Made by a program: the position numbers and the translations under genes. Shown piece after piece: positions 22,363 through 33,546 of a stretch of DNA of 64,000 bases. The first letter of the stretch is position 1. Each line of letters opens with the position of its first letter. Origin of the DNA: Cladochytrium replicatum (Eukaryota; Chytridiomycota; Chytridiomycetes; Cladochytriales; Cladochytriaceae); NCBI GenBank assembly GCA_025526935.1, contig JAHLKD010000053.1, forward strand, positions 301,284 to 365,283, written 5' to 3'. The notes beneath the pieces are model-generated. The model was given only the letters and a program-made list of their open reading frames with translations. It was not told the DNA's origin and did no database searches.

Positions 22363-25300
22363 TCAAGATAGTATATTAAGTGAAGACTGACTGACTAGCC
22401 CCAACGAGCCCCTGTGTTTAAGGTATAATTTACTTCCAAGAGGTTTAGTTAAGATGTCCGCGATCATATCAGAAGTATCCATATGGTGTAACTCCTGATG
22501 TTTCTGTTCAACTTGGAGATTCACAAATCTCTCGCGAACGTCCATGTGTTTGGTCCGTTTGTTGTTGAACAGATTGTTTGCGATAGACTCGGTGGATTGA
22601 TTGTCTTGCCATAAACGGAGCGGATTGAACGACGTAATTCCAATACCCGTCATAAGATTTTTCATCCACTTCATCTCACGCGATAGTTCGTTCAGCGCAT
22701 ACAGTTCGGCTTCCGACGACGAGGCTGCAATAGTCTGTTGTCGAATCGACTGCCAACTGATTGCCGCATTAGCGAACATTACCACGTAACCGGTTCGTGA
22801 GTATCTATCTGCATCGCCCGCCCAGTCTGCATCGGCATAACCTTGTGGGTTGTTAGCCGAATCAAACATGTAGAGACCGTCGGGTCTTAGCATCGGAGAC
22901 GTGATACCAGTCCGTGTATAGTGTAAACCGTAATCCCAAGTACCGAGTAAATATCGTTGTAATCGATAGAGAGCCTTTGATTCTGACTGTCGAGGATCAA
23001 TCTGATGTTGTGCCAAAATATTGACTGCGTATGAAATATCCGGTCGTGTCTTAGTCGCCACGTACGATATCTTCATTAACATTGATCGAAATTGTGTTGC
23101 CTCGGCATCGGACAGTGTTGGTGTGGTCTCATCAAAGATATATGATTTTGACATCGGTGTTTTGGTCGGTTTGATGTTGGTACCCCATAAATTCGCTTCT
23201 TCGAGAATCTTCTTTACGTACAATGCATTGCTAAGGAAATATCCTTCCGTTGTCTGCAATAACTCCATTTTCAGAATCCATTTCGCCTTCGAAGTACTGC
23301 CTACTGTGAACGAAGTTTCCAAATCGGTCTGAAACCGATGATATGCGTTTGGATCTGTGGAAAAATGTAGTATATCATCGACATGAACGGTAGTGTGTTC
23401 GCGGGTATTATTTGTTGGATTGTATCGCCAGAAATGACAGATGTCTGCAATATTCCGCACGAAACCAACACTGAGATATTGTTTCCAAAGAGTTTTGTAC
23501 CATTCTCGAGCTGCCTGGTGTAGACCGTACAGACTTTTGATAAGTCTGCAGACGATGGGTCGATTCTGGAAATCTACTCGTCCGAAACCATGAGGGAGTT
23601 CGACGTAGTTCTCTTCTTCCAGTATCGCATTGAGATATGCACCCTTGATATCAAACTGGAATATGATCATGCCGACTAATGCTGCTAATGCAATCAGAAA
23701 ACGGATCGTGGACGTTTTCGTAACTGGAGAATAGGTTTCATCGAAATCCAATCCTTCAATCTGTGAAAATCCTCGTACGACCCAACGTGCTTTGAATCGA
23801 GTAACATTGCCATGTTCGTCAAGCTTATATGTGAACACCCATTTGCCCGATAATAAATTCCGTCCATCAGGTAAAAACGTTTCAGCCCAAGTATTGTTGC
23901 CGACTAGTTGTGTAACTTCCTCCTTCATCGCCGCTAACCAGAATGGAGCCTCATCGGATCGTGATAAAGCCTCACGAAGAGTCTTTGGTGCAGTCCGTAT
24001 ATTTCCATTCGCAATTGGTTGTGTTGGATATGAGGAATCGGCCTTCAGGGTCCAATCGATATTAGGAACGGACCGGGTAAACAAGGAATTTTGTTTCCTT
24101 TTGGCGTTCGACAAATTTGCACTTGCTTGACGTTTTCGTTTTCTTGCTGTATACGCTTCGTCGACATCTTCTCCAATGAATTGAAGATCACTTTCGAGTT
24201 GTGCATCATATTCCTCTACAGGAGATACAGAAGACAAATTCGGAGATTCTTCAGTAATGGATTGTGGAGTCGATAAATCAGCATTTGGATCATAATCAGC
24301 ATCGTCTGGGTCATCATCGTCTAGTCCATGTAAATGTTCAACAACATGCATGTCACCGGCTTCTTCTAAGCGGTAATATATGGGGTCGTCGTTTATATCC
24401 TCATCGATTTCTTCGTCTGCAACGGTAGAAATCGGGAAATTGTCTGAGACAAACTCAACAGTCGTCTCTTGCACCCCCTGATCCCCGGTTGGTATTTGAT
24501 CAACATCGAAATATGTCCCGGCCTTCAGTGGATATTGTACCGTAAGATCGTCGAGTAACTGTCGGGTAGGATTATAACCAACAAAAACTCCCTCGTGGAA
24601 CGTAACATGGAAGTATTCGCCTATTGTGTTTGTCCGAAAATTGAGTGCTATGACGATCTTCAGGTCTTCACCCTTGTATCCGAGAAACAGACCTAGTTCA
24701 GACTTGTCTCGGATTCTGCGCGCCAACCTTTGTTCGTGTGAGATCCACAAACTAACGAGTGTTCCAAAGGCGTGGATAGTTGCCAAATCTATCCGCTTGT
24801 CAAGGTAAGCACAGTACGGAATCGCATTCACAGCTGAATGGAAAGTAGCGTTCTTGACGACCGCAGCGTATAGGATGGAGAGTTGCACGAATTGAAGTGT
24901 TCGTGGTAGTCCAGCTTGTAGCAGCATCGCGTCCGACATATACTTGATCGATTGTATATTCCGCTCTGATAGACCATCGAGTTCCTTTACTGACGGAGGA
25001 GCTGGGTGGACGCGGATGCGAGGAATCTTGGTATTGCACCATTGGATCAACCGTTTAGTAATCAATTCTCCTGAATCGGAACGTAGTTCAGCAACGTGTA
25101 ATGGGTGATTGCGATTTTCCACATCAGCGATATGTCGAATCATACTATCCACCGCATCACTCTTTCGATTCAGGAAGTAGATTGTGATGAAACGAGGTTG
25201 TTCGTCGACAATGATCTGCCAATATCTCTTCTTCTGTCCGTCGTAGATTAAACGTACGACATCGGAAAACAGACGGAAAAGTTTCCTCGGAGCTCGACTT

Positions 25301-27546
25301 ATTGTAGAATAAATCGGCTTCTGCTTCAGCTTCGTGCGACTACAGACCAAACAATTCTGCATAATTGATTTGTTGACAAGATTGAATGCATCCGGTTCAA
25401 CCTTGGGCATTTTGATGTTGAGCTTCTCTGCCGTTCGAAAGATTGTCCGTAAGTGGATGTGACCAAACTGCTGGTGTAACTTTGCAAGTTCGTGTACTGT
25501 CACTGGCGATAAGTTGGTGCTCACTCCAACTGTATCTTGAGATGCTCGTTGACATTCATCATCGTTCGTTTGACGAATGTTGTTGTCTGACATTACATCG
25601 AGACCCATCGCGTGAGAAGATCGTACACCGGACGTAAAGTCCATCGACTGATCGAGACCTTCTGCGGATACCGCTACTGCTTTAGCTCGTTGAGCAATCA
25701 CATGCCGCGGTTGGTGAGTTCCGACGGTACTAACATCAGCATAGAGATAGTACAAATCTCTTTCCCGTCGCCCAATAATAACGTGTTCATCCGTATCACC
25801 ATGCGTGAGGATAACCTTGTCTTTGGTGAAACTCACAATGTCCCCGGAGTCTCCAATGATACTACACACTGATGCAAGTGTGTCTTCGAGATCAGGAACA
25901 TAAAGTGCGTTGTGTATTATCTTAATTCGCCCATTGGGTAAAACTACAGATACATCTCCAAAACCACAAACTGGAATTGTATGACTATCCGCTAGTTCCA
26001 CCACGTCCTCGTCATTCGTATACGTCAGCGAACTAAAGGCATGACGATTAGGTGTCATCCAAACAGTTGCGCCTGTATCAAGCAAACCCACACGATCCTT
26101 TGCTTGAACATGTACACGGACAACCTTCTGTGCCGAGTGTGCGTTCACTATCGAAAACATATTTCCGATGTATGTGTCAGCATCTTTATCAACAGAAGTA
26201 GGTTGGGTAAGGTCAAAGATTACCTTCTTGGTCAACACCGGTTTGGCGGTAGATTCGTCCTCCGACGAATCATCACCTGCATCGCCACGGCTGGCAATGA
26301 ATGCACGAAAATCCGTGTCTAAACAAAGACTCTTTGCAGTGAGATAGCGTTTACACGCCGACTGCTTGTGTCCTCGTTTGCCACAGAAATTGCATGTGAG
26401 ATCTGTCTTCTTTGCAGAAGAAGATGTGGACGACCTGGAGTCCTGCGACTGCCTGGTCCGAGTGGAACTGCTACTCCCACCGCTACTGCCTGAGCCACTC
26501 GAGGCACCCTGCTTACGGCATTGAGCATTGGTGTGAGATGAGTTCGGATGCAAGGTACAAATATCCTCCGACTTCGCAACCTTGGCTTTCGCTTTCGCCT
26601 TCGCTTTCTTCGCCTTTGCCTTCATGGCCTTCTTTGTCCCATTCGGCCCACCGGCATCCATGGTGACGTTGAGTTGGACCAATTGGTTGAGGTCGGTCAA
26701 GATATTTGACACTGTTTCGAAGTAATGCGTTGGCTTTTGGTGGAATGGTCGCGGAGCATTCGGATTTGCAGCATCAATTGGATCTTGTATTAACGCCGGT
26801 TCCCATTCGGCATACGCAGAAGTGATCATTTTTCCGAGAAAAGGTACGAGGGTCCGTAGTTCAATTGTCTGCATCGTGATTTTTGCGACTAACCGGTTTA
26901 GTAGATCCTTGATTACGAGTTCGTCCGGTAAAGAGTTCAGTTTGAGTTCGAATAACTCAGTGAGGTCGGTCACAAACTGCTGAACGCTTTCTGCCGACTG
27001 ACCGTTCGTACATTTCAGATCTACCAGCCGTTGCTCCCACATAGACGATTCGATCGGAGCTTGTCCGCCAGCACTGAAAATTCGGCGAAGTCCATCGACT
27101 TTGCCTTTTGCTGACGCATAAGCTCTGACTCGATTCATGTCGCGTTTTGGGAAACATTCGCATAGAATTCCAACTGCGACGTTATTGTCCGCTTGTTGTG
27201 CACGGTAATCTTGCATCTCAGCACGATATTGCGTACGTAAGTGACTGTTGTGTGTGACGATCGCCAAATGTTCACGTAGTTCTGCTTCCCATTGTGCTCG
27301 TGCTTCGTTAGCAGCTCCGCCAGCAGCTCCGGCGATGACTATCGGACGCTGTGGGCGATTTCCTTCCGCCTCGTAATTCGGATTATCAGGAAGAGCCATT
27401 GGTTCTTGGAGAAGCATAGTGCCAGCGCCGCCACGTAAGTTTGCGTAAGTCTGCACTTGTTCCATGTACAGATCGAAATCCTGCAGCGTTTTACCGGTGA
27501 ATGGCTTCGGCCGCGAAGATGTGGCGTCATTCGATCCTGAACCCAT
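22363..27546 (-). CDS. Family A Gag-Pol polyprotein, intact (1,727 residues)
   Basis: Single frame with no Gag/Pol frameshift. The first real ATG is 27546 (MGSGSNDATSS; context gacaagATGGG); the six codons before it begin with TTG and are not a start. Domains: Gag 1-~385 with a Lys/Ala-rich stretch (~310-325), CHHC motif (330) and CCHC knuckle CNFCGKRGHKQSAC (385-398); aspartic protease with DTGA (490-493); integrase with HHCC finger (about 691-735) and D-D-E residues in SDVVRL, RSDSGEL and LSERN; an acidic linker; RT with FDIKGAYL and VHVDDI; RNase H with GYADADW, SSSEAELYAL and LWQDN. All catalytic motifs are present. One frame for Gag and Pol means the Gag:Pol ratio must be set after translation or by splicing; the sequence does not show which. 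Confidence 0.95.
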   Translation of the reverse strand: MGSGSNDATSSRPKPFTGKTLQDFDLYMEQVQTYANLRGGAGTMLLQEPMALPDNPNYEAEGNRPQRPIVIAGAAGGAANEARAQWEAELREHLAIVTHNSHLRTQYRAEMQDYRAQQADNNVAVGILCECFPKRDMNRVRAYASAKGKVDGLRRIFSAGGQAPIESSMWEQRLVDLKCTNGQSAESVQQFVTDLTELFELKLNSLPDELVIKDLLNRLVAKITMQTIELRTLVPFLGKMITSAYAEWEPALIQDPIDAANPNAPRPFHQKPTHYFETVSNILTDLNQLVQLNVTMDAGGPNGTKKAMKAKAKKAKAKAKAKVAKSEDICTLHPNSSHTNAQCRKQGASSGSGSSGGSSSSTRTRQSQDSRSSTSSSAKKTDLTCNFCGKRGHKQSACKRYLTAKSLCLDTDFRAFIASRGDAGDDSSEDESTAKPVLTKKVIFDLTQPTSVDKDADTYIGNMFSIVNAHSAQKVVRVHVQAKDRVGLLDTGATVWMTPNRHAFSSLTYTNDEDVVELADSHTIPVCGFGDVSVVLPNGRIKIIHNALYVPDLEDTLASVCSIIGDSGDIVSFTKDKVILTHGDTDEHVIIGRRERDLYYLYADVSTVGTHQPRHVIAQRAKAVAVSAEGLDQSMDFTSGVRSSHAMGLDVMSDNNIRQTNDDECQRASQDTVGVSTNLSPVTVHELAKLHQQFGHIHLRTIFRTAEKLNIKMPKVEPDAFNLVNKSIMQNCLVCSRTKLKQKPIYSTISRAPRKLFRLFSDVVRLIYDGQKKRYWQIIVDEQPRFITIYFLNRKSDAVDSMIRHIADVENRNHPLHVAELRSDSGELITKRLIQWCNTKIPRIRVHPAPPSVKELDGLSERNIQSIKYMSDAMLLQAGLPRTLQFVQLSILYAAVVKNATFHSAVNAIPYCAYLDKRIDLATIHAFGTLVSLWISHEQRLARRIRDKSELGLFLGYKGEDLKIVIALNFRTNTIGEYFHVTFHEGVFVGYNPTRQLLDDLTVQYPLKAGTYFDVDQIPTGDQGVQETTVEFVSDNFPISTVADEEIDEDINDDPIYYRLEEAGDMHVVEHLHGLDDDDPDDADYDPNADLSTPQSITEESPNLSSVSPVEEYDAQLESDLQFIGEDVDEAYTARKRKRQASANLSNAKRKQNSLFTRSVPNIDWTLKADSSYPTQPIANGNIRTAPKTLREALSRSDEAPFWLAAMKEEVTQLVGNNTWAETFLPDGRNLLSGKWVFTYKLDEHGNVTRFKARWVVRGFSQIEGLDFDETYSPVTKTSTIRFLIALAALVGMIIFQFDIKGAYLNAILEEENYVELPHGFGRVDFQNRPIVCRLIKSLYGLHQAAREWYKTLWKQYLSVGFVRNIADICHFWRYNPTNNTREHTTVHVDDILHFSTDPNAYHRFQTDLETSFTVGSTSKAKWILKMELLQTTEGYFLSNALYVKKILEEANLWGTNIKPTKTPMSKSYIFDETTPTLSDAEATQFRSMLMKISYVATKTRPDISYAVNILAQHQIDPRQSESKALYRLQRYLLGTWDYGLHYTRTGITSPMLRPDGLYMFDSANNPQGYADADWAGDADRYSRTGYVVMFANAAISWQSIRQQTIAASSSEAELYALNELSREMKWMKNLMTGIGITSFNPLRLWQDNQSTESIANNLFNNKRTKHMDVRERFVNLQVEQKHQELHHMDTSDMIADILTKPLGSKLYLKHRGSLGLVSQSSLNILS

Positions 27547-27580
27547 CTTGTCGTTGTTGTCCAAAGAAATGTGTTAAGCA

Positions 27581-27597
27581 ACGATTCGTAACTATTG
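27581..27597 (-). other. Candidate primer-binding site of A1
   Basis: Directly after the 5' LTR (read on the minus strand) come CAATAGTTACGAATCG. All A copies have this, and family B has the same first nine bases (CAATAGTTA) next to its LTR. There is no TGG start, as would pair with a tRNA CCA end, so priming by an internal tRNA fragment or another RNA is possible. The assignment rests on position and conservation. Confidence 0.45.
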
Positions 27598-28196
27598 TGT
27601 TGAACAAAGCTGTGGTCTGGATCCTCAGGTTGTGTGTGTTGCTAATTCACGGGTTAATGTTTCTAAGAGATGAATAAAGAAGATTGCGAGTCACAAGTAC
27701 TAGCGCAAGAGAATGCTCCTTGTGTGTATCGCCACAGGCTCCTTAAATAAGTGTACTGTCGTTTTGGCTTTTCCTTCCGGAAGATCTGGATTGAAGCGAT
27801 AAGGTTTGACTCTTCTTCTCACAGGCGTAGCGAAGCATAATCATGCTAAGCTGTGCGTGAGATCTAGCTCTCCTCAACAGGATTGTTCTCACACATGATT
27901 CCCACGAACGCGTTAATCATATGTAAACCTTTGCTGTGATCTGATCCGGGCTTCACTTCTACAAGTGGATGATAGAAAAGTAATGACAGTTTACTATACC
28001 TATGGCCGCAATAAATATAACCCATGAAGAAATAACCGGAGGTATCCAAACTCGTAATAGATCATCATCTATATGCTTTAGTTCAATAGTTAGAAATGTT
28101 GCTCAGTGAAGAGTGACATTTCTGTATATCGGGCGTTTGTGTTTTTGTACTATCAATGACTGGATTGGCCAAGTCCATCAATCGAAATACTTAACA
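27598..28196 (-). repeat. 5' LTR of A1
   Basis: 599 bp, same sequence as 21637-22235. Right border abuts the second CCGAC copy. Confidence 0.93.
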
Positions 28197-28319
28197 CCGA
28201 CTGGCGATGTCCATACAACTCACCTTTATTTCAATGGAATATCAACTTCAGCATTTACAGAAAGTTATGATCAGTTGAGTGATACTCTCGGTTGTACCTA
28301 TCTAATGACTGAGGGGGTG
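28197..28319 (+). other. 3' untranslated tail of A2, right of the A1 insertion
   Basis: Begins with the target duplication CCGAC and continues A2 from the point where A1 interrupted it: TGGCGATGTCC.. down to the polypurine tract GAGGGGGTG before the next LTR. It confirms that A2 is a continuous element with A1 nested inside. Confidence 0.85.
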
Positions 28320-28918
28320 TGTTAAGTATTTCGATTGATGGACTTGGCCAATCCAGTCATTGATAGTACAAAAACACAAACGCCCGATATACAGAAATGT
28401 CACTCTTCACTGAGCAATATTTCTAACTATTGAACTAAAGCATATAGATGATGATCTATTACGAGTTTGGATACCTCCGGTTATTTCTTCATGGGTTATA
28501 TTTATTGCGGCCATAGGTATAGTAAACTGTCATTACTTTTCTATCATCCACTTGTAGAAGTGAAGCCCGGATCAGATCACAGCAAAGGTTTACATATGAT
28601 TAACGCGTTCGTGGGAATCATGTGTGAGAACAATCCTGTTCAGGAGAGCTAGATCTCACGCACAGCTTAGCATGATTATGCTTCGCTACGCCTGTGAGAA
28701 GAAGAGTCAAACCTTATCGCTTCGATCCAGATCTTCCGGAAGGAAAAGCCAAAACGACAGTACACTTATTTAAGGAGCCTGTGGCGATACACACAAGGAG
28801 CATTCTCTTGCGCTAGTACTTGTGACTCGCAATCTTCTTTATTCATCTCTTAGAAACATTAACCCGTGAATTAGCAACACACACAACCTGAGGATCCAGA
28901 CCACAGCTTTGTTCAACA
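28320..28918 (+). repeat. Family A LTR shared by A2 (3') and A3 (5')
   Basis: 599 bp, TGTTAAG..GTTCAACA. A polypurine tract sits on its left (A2 end) and the CAATAGTTACGAATCG site on its right (A3 start), so one LTR serves two element bodies. That is the expected product of unequal recombination between the two LTRs of one element. Confidence 0.9.
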
Positions 28919-28969
28919 CAATAGTTACGAATCGTTGCTTAACACATTTCTTTGGACAACAACGACAAG

Positions 28970-31900
28970 ATGGGTTCAGGATCGAATGACGCCACATCTT
29001 CGCGGCCGAAGCCATTCACCGGTAAAACGCTGCAGGATTTCGATCTGTACATGGAACAAGTGCAGACTTACGCAAACTTACGTGGCGGCGCTGGCACTAT
29101 GCTTCTCCAAGAACCAATGGCTCTTCCTGATAATCCGAATTACGAGGCGGAAGGAAATCGCCCACAGCGTCCGATAGTCATCGCCGGAGCTGCTGGCGGA
29201 GCTGCTAACGAAGCACGAGCACAATGGGAAGCAGAACTACGTGAACATTTGGCGATCGTCACACACAACAGTCACTTACGTACGCAATATCGTGCTGAGA
29301 TGCAAGATTACCGTGCACAACAAGCGGACAATAACGTCGCAGTTGGAATTCTATGCGAATGTTTCCCAAAACGCGACATGAATCGAGTCAGAGCTTATGC
29401 GTCAGCAAAAGGCAAAGTCGATGGACTTCGCCGAATTTTCAGTGCTGGCGGACAAGCTCCGATCGAATCGTCTATGTGGGAGCAACGGCTGGTAGATCTG
29501 AAATGTACGAACGGTCAGTCGGCAGAAAGCGTTCAGCAGTTTGTGACCGACCTCACTGAGTTATTCGAACTCAAACTGAACTCTTTACCGGACGAACTCG
29601 TAATCAAGGATCTACTAAACCGGTTAGTCGCAAAAATCACGATGCAGACAATTGAACTACGGACCCTCGTACCTTTTCTCGGAAAAATGATCACTTCTGC
29701 GTATGCCGAATGGGAACCGGCGTTAATACAAGATCCAATTGATGCTGCAAATCCGAATGCTCCGCGACCATTCCACCAAAAGCCAACGCATTACTTCGAA
29801 ACAGTGTCAAATATCTTGACCGACCTCAACCAATTGGTCCAACTCAACGTCACCATGGATGCCGGTGGGCCGAATGGGACAAAGAAGGCCATGAAGGCAA
29901 AGGCGAAGAAAGCGAAGGCGAAAGCGAAAGCCAAGGTTGCGAAGTCGGAGGATATTTGTACCTTGCATCCGAACTCATCTCACACCAATGCTCAATGCCG
30001 TAAGCAGGGTGCCTCGGGTGGCTCAGGCAGTAGCGGTGGGAGTAGCAGTTCCACTCGGACCAGGCAGTCGCAGGACTCCAGGTCGTCCACATCTTCTTCT
30101 GCAAAGAAGACAGATCTCACATGCAATTTCTGTGGCAAACGAGGACACAAGCAGTCGGCGTGTAAACGCTATCTCACTGCAAAGAGCCTTTGTTTAGACA
30201 CGGATTTTCGTGCATTCATTGCCAGCCGTGGCGATGCAGGTGATGATTCGTCGGAGGACGAATCTACCGCCAAACCGGTGTTGACCAAGAAGGTAATCTT
30301 TGACCTTACCCAACCTACTTCTGTTGATAAAGATGCTGACACATACATCGGAAATATGTTTTCGATAGTGAACGCACACTCGGCACAGAAGGTTGTCCGT
30401 GTACATGTTCAAGCAAAGGATCGTGTGGGTTTGCTTGATACAGGCGCAACTGTTTGGATGACACCTAATCGTCATGCCTTTAGTTCGCTGACGTATACGA
30501 ATGACGAGGACGTGGTGGAACTAGCGGATAGTCATACAATTCCAGTTTGTGGTTTTGGAGATGTATCTGTAGTTTTACCCAATGGGCGAATTAAGATAAT
30601 ACACAACGCACTTTATGTTCCTGATCTCGAAGACACACTTGCATCAGTGTGTAGTATCATTGGAGACTCCGGGGACATTGTGAGTTTCACCAAAGACAAG
30701 GTTATCCTCACGCATGGTGATACGGATGAACACGTTATTATTGGGCGACGGGAAAGAGATTTGTACTATCTCTATGCTGATGTTAGTACCGTCGGAACTC
30801 ACCAACCGCGGCATGTGATTGCTCAACGAGCTAAAGCAGTAGCGGTATCCGCAGAAGGTCTCGATCAGTCGATGGACTTTACGTCCGGTGTACGATCTTC
30901 TCATGCGATGGGTCTCGATGTAATGTCAGACAACAACATTCGTCAAACGAACGATGATGAATGTCAACGAGCATCTCAAGATACAGTTGGAGTGAGCACC
31001 AACTTATCGCCAGTGACAGTACACGAACTTGCAAAGTTACACCAGCAGTTTGGTCACATCCACTTACGGACAATCTTTCGAACGGCAGAGAAGCTCAACA
31101 TCAAAATGCCCAAGGTTGAACCGGATGCATTCAATCTTGTCAACAAATCAATTATGCAGAATTGTTTGGTCTGTAGTCGCACGAAGCTGAAGCAGAAGCC
31201 GATTTATTCTACAATAAGTCGAGCTCCGAGGAAACTTTTCCGTCTGTTTTCCGATGTCGTATGTTTAATCTACGACGGACAGAAGAAGAGATATTGGCAG
31301 ATCATTGTCGACGAACAACCTCGTTTCATCACAATCTACTTCCTGAATCGAAAGAGTGATGCGGTGGATAGTATGATTCGACATATCGCTGATGTGGAAA
31401 ATCGCAATCACCCATTACACGTTGCTGAACTACGTTCCGATTCAGGAGAATTGATTACTAAACGGTTGATCCAATGGTGCAATACCAAGATTCCTCGCAT
31501 CCGCGTCCACCCAGCTCCTCTGTCAGTAAAGGAACTCGATGGTCTATCAGAGCGGAATATACAATCGATCAAGTATATGTCGGACGCGATGCTGCTACAA
31601 GCTGGACTACCACGAACACTTCAATTCGTGCAACTCTCCATCCTATACGCTGCGGTCGTCAAGAACGCTACTTTCCATTCAGCTGTGAATGCGATTCCGT
31701 ACTGTGCTTACCTTGACAAGCGGATAGATTTGGCAACTATCCACGCCTTTGGAACACTCGTTAGTTTGTGGATCTCACACGAACAAAGGTTGGCGCGCAG
31801 AATCCGAGACAAGTCTGAACTAGGTCTGTTTCTCGGATACAAGGGTGAAGACCTGAAGATCGTCATAGCACTCAATTTTCGGACAAACACAATAGGCGAA

Positions 31901-32947
31901 TACTTCCATGTTACGTTCCACGAGGGAGTTTTTGTTGGTTATAATCCTACCCGACAGTTACTCGACGATCTTACGGTACAATATCCACTGAAGGCCGGGA
32001 CATATTTCGATGTTGATCAAATACCAACCGGGGATCAGGGGGTGCAAGAGACGACTGTTGAGTTTGTCTCAGACAATTTCCCGATTTCTACCGTTGCAGA
32101 CGAAGAAATCGATGAGGATATAAACGACGACCCCATATATTACCGCTTAGAAGAAGCCGGTGACATGCATGTTGTTGAACATTTACATGGACTAGACGAT
32201 GATGACCCAGACGATGCTGATTATGATCCAAATGCTGATTTATCGACTCCACAATCCATTACTGAAGAATCTCCGAATTTGTCTTCCGTATCTCCTGTAG
32301 AGGAATATGATGCACAACTCGAAAGTGATCTTCAATTCATTGGAGAAGATGTCGACGAAGCATATGCAGCAAGAAAACGAAAACGTCAAGCAAGTGCAAA
32401 TTTGTCGAACGCCAAAAGGAAACAAAATTCCTTGTTTACCCGGTCCGTTCCTAATATCGATTGGACCCTGAAGGCCGATTCCTCATATCCAACACAACCA
32501 ATTGCGAATGGAAATATACGGACTGTTCGCTAATGCGGCAATCAGTTGGCAGTCGATTCGACAACAGACTATTGCAGCCTCGTCGTCGGAAGCCGAACTG
32601 TATGCGCTGAACGAACTATCGCGTGAGATGAAGTGGATGAAAAATCTTATGACGGGTATCGGAATTACGTCGTTCAATCCGCTCTGTTTATGGCAAGACA
32701 ATCAATCCACCGAATCTATCGCAAACAATCCATTCAACAACAAACGGACTAAACACATGGACGTTCGCGAGAGATTTGTGAATCTCCAAGTTGAACAGAA
32801 ACATCAGGAGTTACACCATATGGATACTTCTGATAGATCGCGGACATCTTAAGTAAACCTCTTGGAAGTAAATTATACCTTAAACACAGGGGCTCGTTGG
32901 GGCTAGTCAGTCATTCCTCACTTAATATACTATCTTGAACGACCGAC
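28970..32947 (+). pseudogene. Family A Gag-Pol deletion derivative A3
   Basis: Same structure as A2: open from ATG 28970 to 32533 through Gag, protease and integrase, then the identical deletion joint (NIRT followed by FANAAISWQS in another frame, about 32524) and the same late frameshift (..SDRSRTS). It differs from A2 at a few residues (G for S after GAS in Gag, VVCLIYD for VVRLIYD, PAPLSV for PAPPSV, AYAARK for AYTARK), so it is a separate copy rather than an assembly echo. Its body ends at the same CCGAC as A2 and runs into a reversed A LTR. No RT, so it is non-autonomous. Confidence 0.88.
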
Positions 32948-33546
32948 TGTTGAACAAAGCTGTGGTCTGGATCCTCAGGTTGTGTGTGTTGCTAATTCAC
33001 GGGTTAATGTTTCTAAGAGATGAATAAAGAAGATTGCGAGTCACAAGTACTAGCGCAAGAGAATGCTCCTTGTGTGTATCGCCACAGGCTCCTTAAATAA
33101 GTGTACTGTCGTTTTGGCTTTTCCTTCCAGAAGATCTGGATTGAAGCGATAAGGTTTGACTCTTCTTCTCACAGGCGTAGCGAAGCATAATCATGCTAAG
33201 CTGTGCGTGAGATCTAGCTCTCCTCAACAGGATTGTTCTCACACATGATTCCCACGAACGCGTTAATCATATGTAAACCTTTGCTGTGATCTGATCCGGG
33301 CTTCACTTCTACAAGTGGATGATAGAAAAGTAATGACAGTTTACTATACCTATGGCTGCAATAAATATAACCCATGAAGAAATAACCGGAGGTATCCAAA
33401 CTCGTAATAGATCATCATCTATATGCTTTAGTTCAATAGTTAGAAATGTTGCTCAGTGAAGAGTGACATTTCTGTATATCGGGCGTTTGTGTTTTTGTAC
33501 TATCAATGACTGGATTGGCCAAGTCCATCAATCGAAATACTTAACA
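32948..33546 (-). repeat. Family A LTR, reversed, mismatched flanks
   Basis: 599 bp. The left flank is CCGAC (as at A1's left border), the right flank TCTTG (family B gag sequence). No target duplication, so it looks like half of an A1-like insertion recombined with an LTR elsewhere, or an assembly join. Confidence 0.85.

Larger units (their letters stand above)
21637..28196 (-). mobile_element. Intact Ty1/Copia retrotransposon A1 (6,560 bp)
   Basis: Complete element: LTRs at 21637-22235 and 27598-28196, identical on reading them side by side; polypurine tract next to the 3' LTR (complement at 22236-22246); one uninterrupted Gag-Pol; and the 5-bp target duplication CCGAC at 21632-21636 and 28197-28201. 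Five-bp duplications and the order PR-INT-RT-RH are typical of Ty1/Copia. Identical LTRs mean a very recent insertion, probably with current transposition capacity. Confidence 0.95.

Noticed and set aside
28320-33546. A3 as an assembly duplicate of A2
   Set aside because: Several coding differences (GASG, VVCL, PAPL, AYAA) distinguish the two, so they are separate copies, though the borders still need read support.
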